From Ailanthus altissimus (lineage: Eukaryota > Streptophyta > Magnoliopsida > Sapindales > Simaroubaceae), in contig OX327704.1 in the NCBI GenBank assembly GCA_946807835.1, forward strand, positions 2,170,001-2,234,000: 64,000 bases of DNA. Reading direction: 5' to 3'. Positions 1-13,270 of the stretch are shown here, piece after piece; the first letter of the stretch is position 1; every line of letters begins with the position of its first letter. The translations under genes were made by a program, and so were the position numbers. Below the pieces are notes generated by a model. The model saw nothing but the letters and a program-made list of their open reading frames with translations, was not told the origin of the DNA and ran no database searches.

Positions 1-3000
1 AAATTATATAAATTCATAATTATTTATACGAAAAAAATGACTATTTAACTTTAAAACAATAGTCTATGGCACGACCATTTATACTTAATGTTAGATTCTA
101 TCTTTTTTAACTCTTTCTTTAATGAGAAATCTACTGGTGAGGTGTGGAAAATATAAAGTATATCATGATATATGATTTTTAAGGTTTTGATAGCTAGGTT
201 TTACATCTGCAATTGCTCAAGAATGCCATATCATAGAAACCGCCCAGCAACCTTAGGCAGATTCGCACTGGTTAGGTTGTTTCTGGTTCCTGTGTTGTTA
301 CCTGAAGTAAAGATGCATTAATAATTGATGAAATAAGTTTAGCTTGAAGCAAGGACACCTAACGGTGCAAAGGAAGTATGAATTTGGTTTTGATATGAGT
401 TTGTAGCTTCTAATAATATATATAAATTTTGATTTTGTTTTATTAAATACGTGACATAATTATGTTAAAACCCATCAAATATTCTTTTAAAGAAAGTTGT
501 ATATAACTATATTTTATGGGTGATAAGAGTTACACAAATTAATATTTTTACAAATAAGTGTTAACCTAATTTGGTTAAGAGATTATTTTTGAACTATTGA
601 ATAATTCAAATACTATGCTTAATTTTTTGTATAATTATTTAAATTGTTGATAGTCATTTTATACATTATATGTGACCATATATTAACTAGTTGTGTGTTT
701 TTTTTGCATGTCATATTACATTGATAACAATTTTATTATTTTTTAATATATTTTAATTATGAAATAATTTTACATGGTTATTATATTTTCATGTTTTTAA
801 TTTGGTGATTAATATGCATCACAAAAACATATGTGCAAATAAATATAACTTTTAAGAGCAATAAAAGTATTATATATGATGGCATGATGTAGCTTAAATT
901 ATTTATTTCAAAAAATTTAATAGTTTCAAGAATTTATTGAAATGTGAAGGTTTATTATTTATTTTTCCTGTAACATTATAAGAAAGTAAAAAAAAAAAAA
1001 AGAAGAAGAAGAAGAATATGCTTACTTTTTTTTTTAATTTGAAATTGAGAATTTCATTATGTATCTATTAGATATCTATTTTAATATTTTTGTTTGATTA
1101 AGCAAACTGTGTCAGTTATAACAAAGTTGGTGGATAAAGCTTTTCAAAAATAATTTAATTGTAATACACATTGGTCGAGAGTTCTTTAGTATGCTATTTA
1201 AAATAGAATTATATAAAAATTTATAAACAAAATATTTTTAAGAAAATTCATAAATACAATTTTTTTTAGAAAAGTGTTATAAAATTACTACGAAAAATAT
1301 ATTTAAATTCATTTGTATATAAAATAAAAATTATATAAAATCCCAAAATTAAAAGATTTTTAAGGAAAATCATAAAATAAAGACTTTTGAGAAAAGGCTT
1401 ATTAAATTTACAAGGGGAATGTGCTTGAACCCACAAAAAAGCCACCTATGTAACTATTATAACATTTGTGATTGATGATCCCATGAAAGAGGTTCAGTAG
1501 GTAAGAACAATTCATACTGCATAACTTGTTTAGCACTTATATTATGGACATATCCTAGATGAGATATACTTCCACTCATCTTTGTGGTAAAAAGGGTTTA
1601 TTTTATGTAACATTAAAAAATGTATTTACCTTGAATAAGTTCGAGACAAGAATATTCTTTTAAGGTATGAGGCGTATATGCCCTTGAATGACTTACTTAT
1701 ATGAGAGTAGTCGTGGGCCGTGACTATGAGAATTGAGTTGTTCACTAGAGATCCCACTAGAATCAAAATAGAGCGCATGGCCATTAATGTGTAAACCCAT
1801 AAAACCAAGTCTCCGTCACTATTATGTGTATTATAGTTGAAGTTTGATCAAATGGGCCGAATTCAAGACAGTTTATCCAGGTTCCTCAAATGAATTCTAC
1901 AACATCAAGTATAAGTTCAAGTCTAAAAGATACATACACTTACTACATAATAGAAAATTACTCCAATATATTTTTTTATTATTGATTGTACATTATATTT
2001 TCTTATATACTAAAATTTATATATAAAAGGTTTCGAAGGACTGTTGGAGAAATATTTTTTAAAAACCTTTTAATGGCTAATAAGTTATAAAATATTAATA
2101 CGACAAAATAAAAAGTATCATGGTACGTCATCCTTCCCTGAAATAGAACTTTCGTGTTGGAGCAAGAACTAGTATAAAAGTAGATTTATTACGATCAGAG
2201 CTGTTATTCATATTTCATTTTCTTTCCCTTAGAATGCACTCATTTAGTTATGGAATTGTTGTAATAGCTCATTCCTATTCTTAAACTGGAGATAGTCGTA
2301 TGCACTACTCAAAATAAACTTATTTACACTCAAATGATGGAAAAGGAATGTGACTTAAGCTTTGAGTAGTGACTTAAAACTGACTGAAGAAGGAACTACT
2401 TTCTAGTCAGATTCTTTTTAATCCATTTATGACCTTCCTTATTTAGGAATCTGCTTTTACTTTCTACGCCTCTTATGGTTGTTATAATATTAAATTTTGT
2501 GAGTGTTGATTATCCTAGGGTGCATACATATGGATATATGTTCATTATGACAAATTCATGCGTCATATACATATTTGTGCGCAACAAAAATCTAAAAATC
2601 TAATTTCTTAAATGATAAACGCAATAAATCTTTCAAATTATCTCATAATTGAAATTATAAGGGTTTGATGAGAATTACCTTGGTAAGCCTTTAGAATTTG
2701 TGTTGCCGGAGTCCCCGCCTTGAAATGCACTCGTGCTGAATCCTAGTACCTAACTCGGTGGACTTGGATAGCTTTAAATGACAGCCTCTTTTAGCAAGGG
2801 TTTAACTCTTAAACCCTAGTTTAACTCTTTAAACTACAAGCTCTTCACTTAAGCTATTTTTGATCAAGCAATGAAGTTGCTCTAAATTATTCAACACTTG
2901 AAGTATTAGAAACAAGTTCTATTTGCCTCCATGGCTGGCCAATTGAAGAGAATGAGGAAGATTTTATTTTCAAATTATTTAAACTTTACAAAATAACTTT

Positions 3001-4826
3001 TGTTTCCCTCTCTCCTTTAGTGGCCAAATCATCATCAAGTTAGCAAAAACTTGCTGAATTTATTTGCATTAATTATCCCCTTAATAAGCAATAAGTGGCC
3101 AACCAACGCATGGCTTGCAACACTATATAATTGCACTCATTTGACATTATTTAATCAAATTAAATAATGCAAACATGTGTCTAAGTGTGTGTGTATGTGT
3201 TATGGCTGAGAGAGGCAAAACAAAATCAAGAAACAATTTTTTTATTTGCTTTTTATACATATTTTTGTCCTACCAAATGAAGAATAGCCCATGCTTAGTG
3301 TTTCATTGCATATGATAGAATTGTTTACATTAAACAATTTAAAATAAAAGACATGTGATAGTTTAGAGTGTATGTTGGCTGAATTTTGCAAGTAAAAGGA
3401 AACAATTTTCAATTCTGGTAAAATACTATTTGGCTGTACCTCTTACATACCCATACATTTTTGTTTTATCCCTTTGATTTAATCATATTAAATTCAGTTG
3501 AAACATATGCATTTATTTAAATTATTATTTGACTTAATTAAATAATATCAAATATTATTATTATTATTATTTTATTTAATAAACAATTTAATGAATAAAA
3601 TAATAATCTTACTTGTTCAATAAGTAAGGTTATTTTTGATAATTTTCAAGTCAAAAAATAATTGGCCTATAATGTGCCACGTGTCATAATCCAATTGGTC
3701 AACAACTATTATTAATTAATTGATGTGCTTAACACTTAAGTCTTGACACGTACATATCCGTAGAGATATTGAAACAAATATCCGATCTACTAGAATTTAC
3801 TGAATTTAACTATTTACTCTGGTACGCTGCTCCAGTGCACAACAAGTACAATTTATATTGAGAGACTCTTTAAGCCTGCGCTCAATTTTTCAAACGAAAG
3901 TATTTCGTAAGTTCATGATTGATACTTGACGTACACGTCACAGATATTACAAATCAGTGTAGTAGACCATATAAGTTGAGGTTATAGCATATACGTATAA
4001 TTCTTCTGTTATTTATATCTTAGAAGAGTAAGGATATAGATCATTATCATCAAATCCTCACGCACTTATCTGTGAACTTATCTCTAGACACATATCTCGA
4101 TAAATAATATAGGCAAACACATTTGCGATATTATTTAACTCAGTGAAAAACTTTTTTTTCTGAGTTTATTGCTTATGACCATAAGTTTTTTTTTAAGATA
4201 TAGTCTTGGAGAATCCGGATATATAACTCACCCATGTGAGCTAACGAGTCCCATATCTATGCTTACTGGACTCTATGAGCATTAGACCATATCCAGTAAC
4301 ATATAGTAGTCATATCATGAAAAGTCTCTGACATATGTGGAACCAAAGCATGATAAATCACTCACAAGTCCATTGTGGCGCTCAGGTCAAAGGACCATGT
4401 ACATTACTTAACTAAGACCTGCCATTAACAGCTTCATGGAATATTTATTGAGGTCCTCGTTGAGCCAATTCAGTATTCAATCCTCACTGGATACCCGTAT
4501 GCCATATGAGCTTCCGAAAAGCCCATGGTCAGCTAAGAACAACCATTTAGACTATTTAGATATGGTCATACACTGATCTATAATAAAGAATTTTACCAAC
4601 AAACTCGCATCGGTAAATAAGATTAGGAATATCGTGTTTGAGAATACACATGCATAATAACATTTTTTAACACCTATTACAACTCATTGCAACTATATTA
4701 TTACTGATGTACTATCGGGTCTATGTCTTGTTACATACAAAGTCTTAACTCTTAGATTATGCTGACTTTTATAACTTACTAATTATTAGCAGTGCTAACT
4801 ATTAGCAATTATAATTTTCAGCGTTA
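1..4826. other. Gene-free AT-rich region with non-AT patches
   Basis: No open reading frame with recognisable protein content is present on either strand. Two stretches (about 1480-2050 and 4040-4680) and a third at 2690-3960 are less AT-biased and look like old transcribed repeat sequence rather than random AT DNA, but none has coding capacity. They could be remains of a non-autonomous LTR element (LARD-like). That is inference from texture only; no LTR pair was found. Confidence 0.5.
55..120 (+). repeat. Diverged fragment of the 304-bp repeat unit
   Basis: This short stretch resembles the first about 65 bases of the 304-bp unit duplicated at 4827-5434. The shared order is an ACAATAG core, a stretch like CTTAATGTTAGATTCTA, then a pyrimidine-rich tail. 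It is too diverged and short to place with certainty. Confidence 0.4.
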
Positions 4827-5434
4827 CTAATTTTTAGGACAATAGCCTATTACATGCTTCTTTATGCTCAATGTCAGATTCTAACTTTTCTTACTCTTTC
4901 TCTATATTTAATTTTTATTTTACTTATTGATAATTTTATCTTGTAAATATTTAACCATATATGTTTTAATATATGGTTAAATAATGTTTAAAATAAATTT
5001 TACCCAATACATTTTTTTTTAACTATAACTTGATCACAGTTGACCTTTGCAACATAATTACTAGTTGATAAGTTTCTAGCCCAGTTCTACTAATTGACTC
5101 GACCACACCTAGGCCTTATGACACTCGGTGCTAATCTTTAGGACAATAGCCTATTACATGCTTCTTTATGCTCAAGGTCAGATTCTAACTTTTCTTACTC
5201 TTTCTTTATATTTAATTTTTATTTTACTCATTAATAATTTTATCTTATAAATATTTAACCATATATGTTTTAATATGTGATTAAATAATGTTTAAAATAA
5301 AATTTACCCAACACATTTTTTTTCAACTATAACTTGATCATAGTTGGCCTTTGCAACATAATTACTAGTTGATAAGTTTCTAGCCTAATTCTACTAATTG
5401 ACTCGACCACACCTAGGCTCTATGACACTCGGTG
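4827..5434 (+). repeat. Tandem duplication, two 304-bp units
   Basis: Unit 1 runs 4827-5130 and unit 2 runs 5131-5434. Both start with CTAATNTTTAGGACAATAGC and end with GACACTCGGTGCT, and are alignable throughout with scattered single-base changes. The exact equality of unit lengths indicates a local tandem duplication without later net indels. No coding potential is seen. Confidence 0.9.
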
Positions 5435-6435
5435 CTAGACTACCAATTGAACATGTGACCAAGTTCTTATACTACTCACAAGATTAAAACGTTTCCTAAT
5501 AAGTCACTATCATTAAATTACAATCACTATTATTAAATTGCTCTAGTTGTAGCATATTTAAGGGGAAATGACACTTAGGCTTAAGAGTTTTTGTTTTGAA
5601 GGATTTACATACTCTTAAAGTTTTAAAAGAGGTATAGAGAACTTTGTTAGAAAATGATTTTTAGCGTGTTGTAATCGTAGAAAGTATAATTATGCCCTTA
5701 TATTAAGATTGTTATGCCCATTTTATCTTTATTGAGTCCAAAAAAATTAGAGTGACAAAACATATTTACACTTACAAACTCTCAAGGTTTCAAAAGAGCC
5801 ATAAAGATCTTTGATTTCTGACATGTTCTATTTTATCTTTAATGAATTCAAAAATAGAGTGATAAAACACGAGCATATAATATGACTCAAACACAAGATC
5901 TTTGATCAAAATCAAGCACATTAACCACTATGCTTCAAAGCACTTAATTTACACTAAGTTTATCTATTTTTTTATCGATACATTAAAGTAGTTTGGACAA
6001 TGAATTAAATAAATTAAATAATTTAAATTTAAAATAAATTAAATAAAGAAATAAAATTTTAATTTAATTAGGTAAAATAAAAATTTTAAAAAACAAATCA
6101 AGCGGCTACCAATCATCGGGCTGAAAAAATTAAAACTAATTTATTTTAATAAGTTTATTTATTTATTTAAAATAAAAAATAAAATAAATTAAGCAATCAT
6201 CGATGATGTATAACAAAAGTGGCAAAATTTAATTTATTTTAAATATATCGGCAGAAATGATAAAATGAATTACGATACGATTATTAAATATACTTAAGTA
6301 AATATAAATAAAAATAAATTAATATAATTAATAAACGAATCCAACCGGGTAGCTACTGGCTTTTTTAACCTTGTACCCTTGATCCATTTTTCTGCTCTGC
6401 CTTTCTTGAATGGACAGACGGACTAAAACTTCGGA
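5435..6435. other. Intergenic, no gene seen
   Basis: AT-rich DNA with no supported gene. The last part (6340-6435) is less AT-rich and abuts the truncated gypsy 5' LTR. I see no second target-site copy here, as expected if the element's left end was deleted. Confidence 0.5.
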
Positions 6436-6937
6436 CTCGAACATTTGGTGCGCGCCAAGACCCTTCAAGGCTACTTGGGCCATTGGTGCATTTTATGGAT
6501 CACACATTCTAGAAGGCCCATTGGAGTTTGTGGTATTTATGGGCCAAGCCCACTTGTAATTAGTAGTTGGTAGAGTATTCTAGAATAAGGATATTCCTTT
6601 GGAATATTACCCACTTGTAAGTAGTAAAGTGGTAGAGAATTCTAGAATAGGAATATTCCTTTGGAATATTACCTATGGTAGATGACTTTTATTTTGGACC
6701 ATTAGATGCTTTCAATCTTAGTCATTCATTGTACATAGCTTTTGCTATAAATAGGTGAGCTCTCATTTGGAGCAAAGCACCTCTTAACTTGTAATTCTCT
6801 TTGCTATCAATACAAGAGTATTTCATCACACATCTTGCTTCTTCTTCTTCATCTCTTTCTTGGTTTATTGTGTTTTTGGCTGCTTAGCACTAGCAAGTGT
6901 CTAAGGCCGCACGGTTCGAGAAATTAAGTCCGTGACA
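6436..6937 (+). repeat. Gypsy 5' LTR, left end truncated
   Basis: It aligns base for base in length (502 bp) with 11655-12156 of the 3' LTR, but lacks the 30 bases that begin that LTR (TGTCACGCCCC and onward). It ends in CCGTGACA just before the primer-binding site. A TATA-like TATAAATA lies at 6746-6753. Confidence 0.92.
6746..6753 (+). promoter_or_regulatory. TATA box of gypsy 5' LTR
   Basis: TATAAATA in the middle of the LTR, about 220 bases before gag and preserved at the matching place of the 3' LTR (CTATAAATAGG). This is the expected U3 promoter position. Activity is not implied. Confidence 0.6.
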
Positions 6938-6939
6938 AG

Positions 6940-6951
6940 TAGTATCAGAGC
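6940..6951 (+). other. Gypsy primer-binding site (tRNA-iMet type)
   Basis: TAGTATCAGAGC differs at one base from the usual plant TGGTATCAGAGC complement of initiator tRNA-Met. It begins two bases after the 5' LTR. The single difference is a G-to-A change, the same kind of lesion that created most stops in this element. Confidence 0.75.
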
Positions 6952-6964
6952 GGGTTTGAGAAAG

Positions 6965-9900
6965 ATGGTGAAAGAGAAGGATGTTGCTAGATCATCCGAC
7001 CTTTCGGTTGAGAGCGGTAGGGACCCCAAAGCTAGGAGGAATGCTAGCCTTCCTCGTGACAAGTCCATTCAACCCAGCCGCGATTTCGGGGACGTGGTCA
7101 TGACTCTTGGTGTTGCTATGACCAAGGCAACGGACTGCCTTGGAGAGTTGGAGGAGCAAATCGAGAAGCTGGAAGTAGGTCTCGATCGTCAAGGGGACGA
7201 GGTACGCTCTCTCATCGACAACACCATTGACACGTATGCGGAGAAGCAACAAGATTGGGTCAAGACTTTCCAAGACATGGTGTTTTCCACCATTGAAAAG
7301 TTGCAAGCCCAGGTGGAAGAGTTGCAGAAAGGGTTCGAGACCATCAAAGAGGATGTTGCGCTATGCAAGCGAGCAGTCGCAAGTGGGGCTGCTGCCACCC
7401 ATGTTACGGTGGCTGCGCCGAGAGTAGAAGCTCCTAAGCCGAAAGAGTTCAGCGGCAAGAGGGATGCCAAGGAGCTGGACAACTACTTTTGGCAGATGGA
7501 AAGGTACTTCGAGGCCTTGGGCGTGCGGGAGGAACAAAAGGTAAATACCGCAACCTTGTATCTTTCCGATCATGTAATTCTGTGGTGGCGTAGGAAAAAC
7601 GAGGAAATTCGCAAGGGTACCTGCACCATTAACACTTGGGAAGAATTGCAACGGGAGTTGAAGCGTCAATTTTACCCAGAAAATGTGGCGCATGATGCCC
7701 GAAAACGACTGAAGGAGTTGAGGCAAAATAAGTCCATCAGTGAGTACGTGGAGGAGTACTCGATGTTGATGCTGCAAATTTCTAACATGAGTGAAGAAGA
7801 CTTGCTGTTCAACTTCCTGGACGGGTTGCAAACTTGGGCCTCTAACGAGCTAAAGCGGCGTGGAGTACAAAATATATCCGACTCCCTTACCATGGCGGAG
7901 ACACTTATGGATTACCGCAAGCAAGAAACCGGTAAGTCCAAACACCCGAAACCCAACTTCAGCAAAGGTGGGGGAGCCAAAGAGTCCCACCCTCCTCGGA
8001 ACAAGGATGGGAAAGGCAAACCGCCAATGGGGAAAGAGCAAAAACGAGATGGTAAGAGCAAGCCAAAGTCGAACTGCTTCCTTTGCGACGGAGATCATTG
8101 GGTAAGGGACTGTCCAAAGAAGAGAGCCTTCAACGCCATGTTTGAGACACAAGAGGCAGGTCAGTAGAGCCAAATGGGATGTTTGCAGTTGCAGAATGCC
8201 CTCAAGGCCAAAAGGGCTCTCAGCACGCCAACGGGGATGACGCTCATGTATGTGGAAGCCCACATAAATGGAAAGAAAACTCAAGTGCTTGTTGATATCG
8301 GAGCTACGCACAACTTCATCAAGCGTGCGGAAGCGGAGCGCTTGGGTCTCAAGGTGGAGAAAAGAGTTGGCTATCTCAAAACTATAAACGCCGAGGCCAA
8401 ACCGCTGGATGGGGTCATTTGAGGAGTCGAATTGCACCTAGGAAATTGGCGCGGCAAGGTAAATTTTTTGGTTGCCTCTTTAGATGATTTTGATGCTGTT
8501 CTTGGTATGGACTTCTTACCACAGTTTAATGTGGTGCCTCTCCCTCGACACAATTATGTGTGCATCCTGGAAGGAGGACCATGCATGGTGCCAACGGTAG
8601 ACAAACCCAAGAGTGGGCAATCCGCACCAAACGCCGGCAACACTTTCCTCTCCACAATGCAGTTGAAGAAAGGAGTCAAACGGGGAGAAGAGACTTATCT
8701 TGCCACAATTTGGGAGGCAGATGATGGGGCAGTAGCGGATGAAGAAAACCTACCGAAGGAAGTCACAAGAGTGCTCGAGGAGCACAAAGATGTAATGCCA
8801 GCAGAACTTCTGAAGAAATTACCTCCGAGGCGGGCGATCGATCATGAGATCGAGTTGGAGCCAGGAACAAAGCCTCCAGCCAAAGCTCCCTACCGAATGT
8901 CTCCACCGGAGCTAGCAGAGTTGCGGAGGCAGCTCAAGGAATTGTTGGATGTAGGATTCATCCGGCCATCCAAGGCGCTTTATGGCGCGCCAGTGCTTTT
9001 TTAGCGCAAACATGACGGTTCGCTGCGGTTATACATAGACTACTGGGCATTGAACAAAGTCACCGTCAAGAACAGGTATCCCATCCCCTTAATTGCTGAC
9101 TTGTTTGATCAATTGGGGCAGGCCAAGTACTTCTCGAAACTGGACTTGAGGTCAGGATATCATTAAGTGCGGATAGCCGAAGGAGATGAGCCGAAGACCA
9201 CATGTGTAACACGCTACGGCGCATTCGAATTTTTGGTTATGCCATTTGGTCTCACCAATGCACCAGCTACTTTCTGCACTTTGATGAACAATGTACTCTA
9301 GCCTTTCCTCGATAAATTTGTTGTTGTGTACTTAGATGACATCGTAATCTACAGCAACTCTCTCGAAGAACATGTGAGGCATTTGCGGACTATTTTGAGG
9401 GTGCTCCGAGAGAATGAGCTGTATGTGAAGAGGGAGAAGTGTTCTTTTGCCAAATCGAAGGTGGACTTTCTGGTCCACAAGATCAAACAAGGCAAGTTGC
9501 TGATGGATAGGGCAAAAATTCGGGCAATAGTGGATTGGGAGGCGCCCACGAAAGTAACCGAGCTGCGGTCCTTTCTCGGGTTAGCCAATTATTACCGGAG
9601 GTTCATCAAAAGCTACTCCACCATTGCTGCACCCCTCACTGACTTGCTGAAGAAAACCAAAGCGTGGGAATAGACTGAGGAGTGTCAACGGGCTTTTGAT
9701 CAGTTGAAGAAAGCGGTGATTGAGGAACCGGTTCTTGCGCTGCCAAACTACTTGCTACCGTATGAGGTACACACCGATGCATCCGATTTTGCTGTTGGGG
9801 GTGTTCTAATGCAACAAGGCCATCCAATCGCATTTGAGAGCCGAAAGCTCAATGAAACGGAGAGGCGGTATACGGTGCAGGAAAAAGAGATGACGGCGGT

Positions 9901-11608
9901 CATCCATTGCCTGCGCACTTGGCGACATTACTTGCTTGGGGCAAAGTTCGTAGTGATGATGGACAATGTCGCAACGAGCTATTTTCAGAGTCAAAAGAAG
10001 CTCAGTCCGAAACAAGCCAAGTGGCAGGATTTCTTGGCGGAGTTCGACTATGAACTCGAGTACAAACTGGGTAAGGTGAATGTGGTGGCGGACGCCTTAA
10101 GCCGAAAGGCCGAGTTAGCATCTATAAGTAAGCTAGAAGGGGAGCTACTCAGCCTATTTCGTGAAGGTACAAAATAAGACCCCTTTGCTAAGTAAATTTC
10201 TGCACAGGCGCATGATGGGAAAACACAGCGGTTTTGGGTAGAAGATGGGCTTCTTTACACCAAAGACTGTCGGGTGTATGTGCCAAAGTGGAAAAACTTA
10301 CGGTAGAACCTTATTAAAGAGTGTCATGACACCAAATGGGCAGGACATCCAGGACAAAGGCGTACACGTGCTCTACTAGAGACGGTGTACTATTGGCCAC
10401 ATATGCGGGAGGAGATAGAGCAGTTCGTAAAGACTTATCTAGTATGCCAACAAGACAAGGTGGAGCAGCGGAGTCCCGCAGGTTTACTTGATCCCCTGCC
10501 CATACCGGAGAGACCTTGGGAGAGCATCTCCATGGACTTCATTGTGAGTTTGCCGAAATCGGAGGGATGTGGGACTATCATCGTGGTGGTAGACCGATTC
10601 TCCGAGTATGCTACTTTCATTCCGGCACCAAAGGAGTGCAGTGCGGAAGAGACCGCAAGGCTTTTCTGCAAGCATGTGGTCAAATATTGGGGATTGCCGA
10701 GAGTGATAGTAAGTGATCGTGACACCAGATTCACCGGCAGGTTCTGGACGGGGTTATTCAATCTCATGGGGTCAAAACTTCACTTTTTCACCAGCTTTCA
10801 CCCACAAACGGATGGGCAAACCGAACGGGTGAATGTACTTTTGGAGTTGTATTTGCGGCACTTTGTGAGTGCCAATCAGCGGGATTGGGCTAAGCTACTC
10901 GACGTTGCTCAATTCTCATACAATTTACAGCAGAGCGAGTCAATAAATCGGAGCCTATTCGAACTAGCAACTGGCCAGCAGCCTCTTACACCGCATGCGC
11001 TCGTATCCAGTGATACGGAAAAAAGTCCAGCAGCATACAAAACTGCAAAGTCTTGGCATGAGCAGTCAGACTTAGCGCGGGTGTATCTCGACAAGGCGTC
11101 TAAACGGATGAAGAAATGGGCGGATAATAAGCGAAGACATGTTGAGTTCAATGTGGGAGACTTGGTGATGGTAAAAATACTCCCGACACAGCACAAGTCT
11201 ACCCGCCCACTTCACAAGGGCCTTGTTCGAAAATATGAGGGGCCATTCCCGATTGCCAAGAGAGTTGGCAAAGTCTCATACAAGGTGAACTTACCATCGA
11301 GACTAAGGCTACATCCGGTGTTTCACGCAAGTTTCTTGAAGCCATATCATGGAGATGCGGGTGACACGGAGCGTGGACCACAATCCCGGGCACCTTTGGG
11401 AGTTTTCACAACTTACGATAAGGAGGCAGAACTAATCTTTGATGTAAGGACAGTACGAAAGAAGAATTATCCTCCGAGTCGCGAATACTTTGTCAAGTGG
11501 AAGGGGCTGCCCGATAGTGAAGTAAGCTGGGAACTCGAAAATGCACTATAGCAATTTGAAGACAAGGTGCGCGAGTTCCAGCGAAGACGCGACGAGGGCG
11601 TCGCGTGA
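6965..11608 (+). pseudogene. Gypsy gag-pol polyprotein with ten in-frame stops
   Basis: The ATG at 6965 opens a frame of 1548 codons ending at a TGA at 11606-11608. In it are Gag with a CX2CX3HX4C zinc knuckle (about 8074-8112), protease, reverse transcriptase with YLDDIVIY (about 9327), RNase H (about 9700-10120), integrase (about 10240-11200) and a chromodomain with YFVKWKGLPDSEVSWE near the end. Premature stops start at 8165, 8420, 9002, 9164, 9299, 9671, 10175, 10193, 10304 and 11549. No frameshift is needed to join any of the pieces. The protease motif reads DIG where DTG is expected, and one Cys of the integrase zinc finger appears to be Tyr (KTYLVC). Codon use is far more GC-rich than the surroundings. 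It is dead as a protein. Confidence 0.92.
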
Positions 11609-11613
11609 ATTTG

Positions 11614-11624
11614 GTGGGGGAGAA
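11614..11624 (+). other. Gypsy polypurine tract
   Basis: GTGGGGGAGAA lies directly against the TG that opens the 3' LTR, the expected plus-strand primer position. Confidence 0.75.
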
Positions 11625-12156
11625 TGTCACGCCCCAAATGTTCTCAAGCAATTCCTCGAACATTTGGTGCGCGCCAAGACCCTTCAAGGCTACTTGGGCC
11701 ATTGGTGCATTTCATGGATCACACATTCTAGAAGGCCCATTGGAGTTTGTGGTATTTATGGGCCAAGCCCACTTGTAATTAGTAGTTGTGAGAGTATTCT
11801 AGAATAAGGATATTCCTTTGGAATATTATCCACTTGTAAATAGTAAAGTGGTAGAGAATTCTAGAATAGAAATATTCTTTTGGAATATTACCTATGGTAG
11901 GTGACTTTTATTTTGGACCATTAGATGTTTTCAATCTTAGTCATTTATTGTACATAACTTTTACTATAAATAGGTGAGCTCTCATTTGAAACAAAGCATC
12001 TCTTAGTTTGAAATTCTCTTTACTATCAATACAAGAGTATTTCATCACACATCTTGCTTCTTCTTCTTCATCTCTTTCTTGATTTATTGTGTTTTTAGTT
12101 GCTTAGTACTAGTAAGTGTCTAAGGCCACATGATTCAAAAAATTAAGTCCGTAACA
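11625..12156 (+). repeat. Gypsy 3' LTR, complete (532 bp)
   Basis: It begins TGTCACGCC and ends GTAACA, giving TG..CA termini. Compared with the 5' LTR it carries T or A at most positions where the 5' copy has C or G, while total length over the shared 502 bases is unchanged. The sequence after it (TAAAGC) has no partner on the left because the left end is missing. Confidence 0.92.
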
Positions 12157-13047
12157 TAAAGCAAATGGTTATGACTCGACAAAAAAGATCGCTACTTTAT
12201 CGTTGCACCTGTGTTTGCCTGCAACACCTAGTCTGTGTACTTATTCTTACTCAGCTAAGGCTACTTTTATTAAACAGGAAACTTCCGATCTACTTTTGCC
12301 TGGTTGGTTATGCAAAAAAACAAAATAAAGAAATCAATCATATAAATCATCTTTGTCTTTTTTTTTTGAGATATACAGGTTGGTTGCTTCTTGGGGTTTC
12401 AAGTTTCAAGTTTCAAGTTTTAGGAGTTTAATGATGACGGTGTTGATTCATTCTTTGTCTATAAATATGTATTTCATGTATTTAGAATGATCTCTTCTTT
12501 TCCTTAACTCTATAAAGTTATTTAATGCTATGTTGCTAGACGCAGAGTTGTAAGAAGATTGCTCTTATTTTATAATTTACTAACAAGATCTAAACTTTTG
12601 ATTTGATTTGATTTCACTGTATGTTAATTATTATTATTTATAATATTGATATGTTTTAAGTCCTCTGATTATAAACCTATTTTCATAAAAAGAAAAGTCT
12701 ATCTCTTTTATCTCTCTACGCCCTTAATTGTATGTATTTGTTGCACTTTGGTTGCTATGTTGCTATAAATTTGTTGTTGTTTGACTATTGTTTTATGGTT
12801 GTTTTCTTTTTGTGTGTATTAAGTTTTTTTATTTGTTTTTTTACTGACATAATTTGTGTTGGGTGATAGATTAAAATCTTTTAAAAAATCTAAATTTATC
12901 AGATTTTAGTGATTTTGTTCCATTCTAATATTTAGTTATTGTATTTAATAATTATTATTTTTGTTCCATCCTAATATTGTTTTATTGATCCAAGTAATTT
13001 GTTTATTGGGATATTTTAGATTTTCTTATCATATTGGTCTGATGATC

Positions 13048-13065
13048 ATATATATATATATATAT
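13048..13065. repeat. (AT)n microsatellite
   Basis: Uninterrupted AT dinucleotides in otherwise AT-rich DNA. Confidence 0.85.
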
Positions 13066-13104
13066 TGTTTAAAAAAAGTAATTCAAAAAGTATAACTATT
13101 AATA

Positions 13105-13270
13105 AAACGAATTGAATAATAAATAAATCAAATTCTAAACGAATTGAACAATAAATAAATCAAATTCTAAACGAATTGAACAATAAATGAATTATAAACA
13201 AATTAAATAGTAAATAAATTATAAATAAATTAAATAATATACAAATTGTAAACAAATATTAAATAGTAAA
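13105..13270 (+). repeat. Short tandem repeat, 32-bp then about 27-bp units
   Basis: Units begin AAACGAATTGAA at 13105, 13137 and 13169, giving a 32-base period. Shorter, more diverged units of about 27 bases beginning AAACAAATTAAA or AAATAAATTAAA follow. The change of period suggests a deletion within the founding unit before further copying. Confidence 0.8.

Larger units (their letters stand above)
6436..12156 (+). mobile_element. Ty3/gypsy chromovirus-type LTR retrotransposon, degenerate
   Basis: The element has two LTRs (6436-6937 and 11625-12156), a primer-binding site like the initiator-Met tRNA complement, one gag-pol reading frame and a polypurine tract. Domain order is Gag, zinc knuckle, protease, reverse transcriptase, RNase H, integrase, chromodomain. 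Integrase following RNase H is diagnostic of Ty3/gypsy, and the C-terminal chromodomain marks a chromovirus. The first 30 bases of the 5' LTR are missing, so no target-site duplication can be recovered. It cannot be autonomous because of ten in-frame stops. Confidence 0.93.

Noticed and set aside
7361..7831. Long antisense frame (156 codons) over gypsy gag
   Set aside because: It is the shadow of the GC-richer sense coding sequence; no domain on the minus strand.
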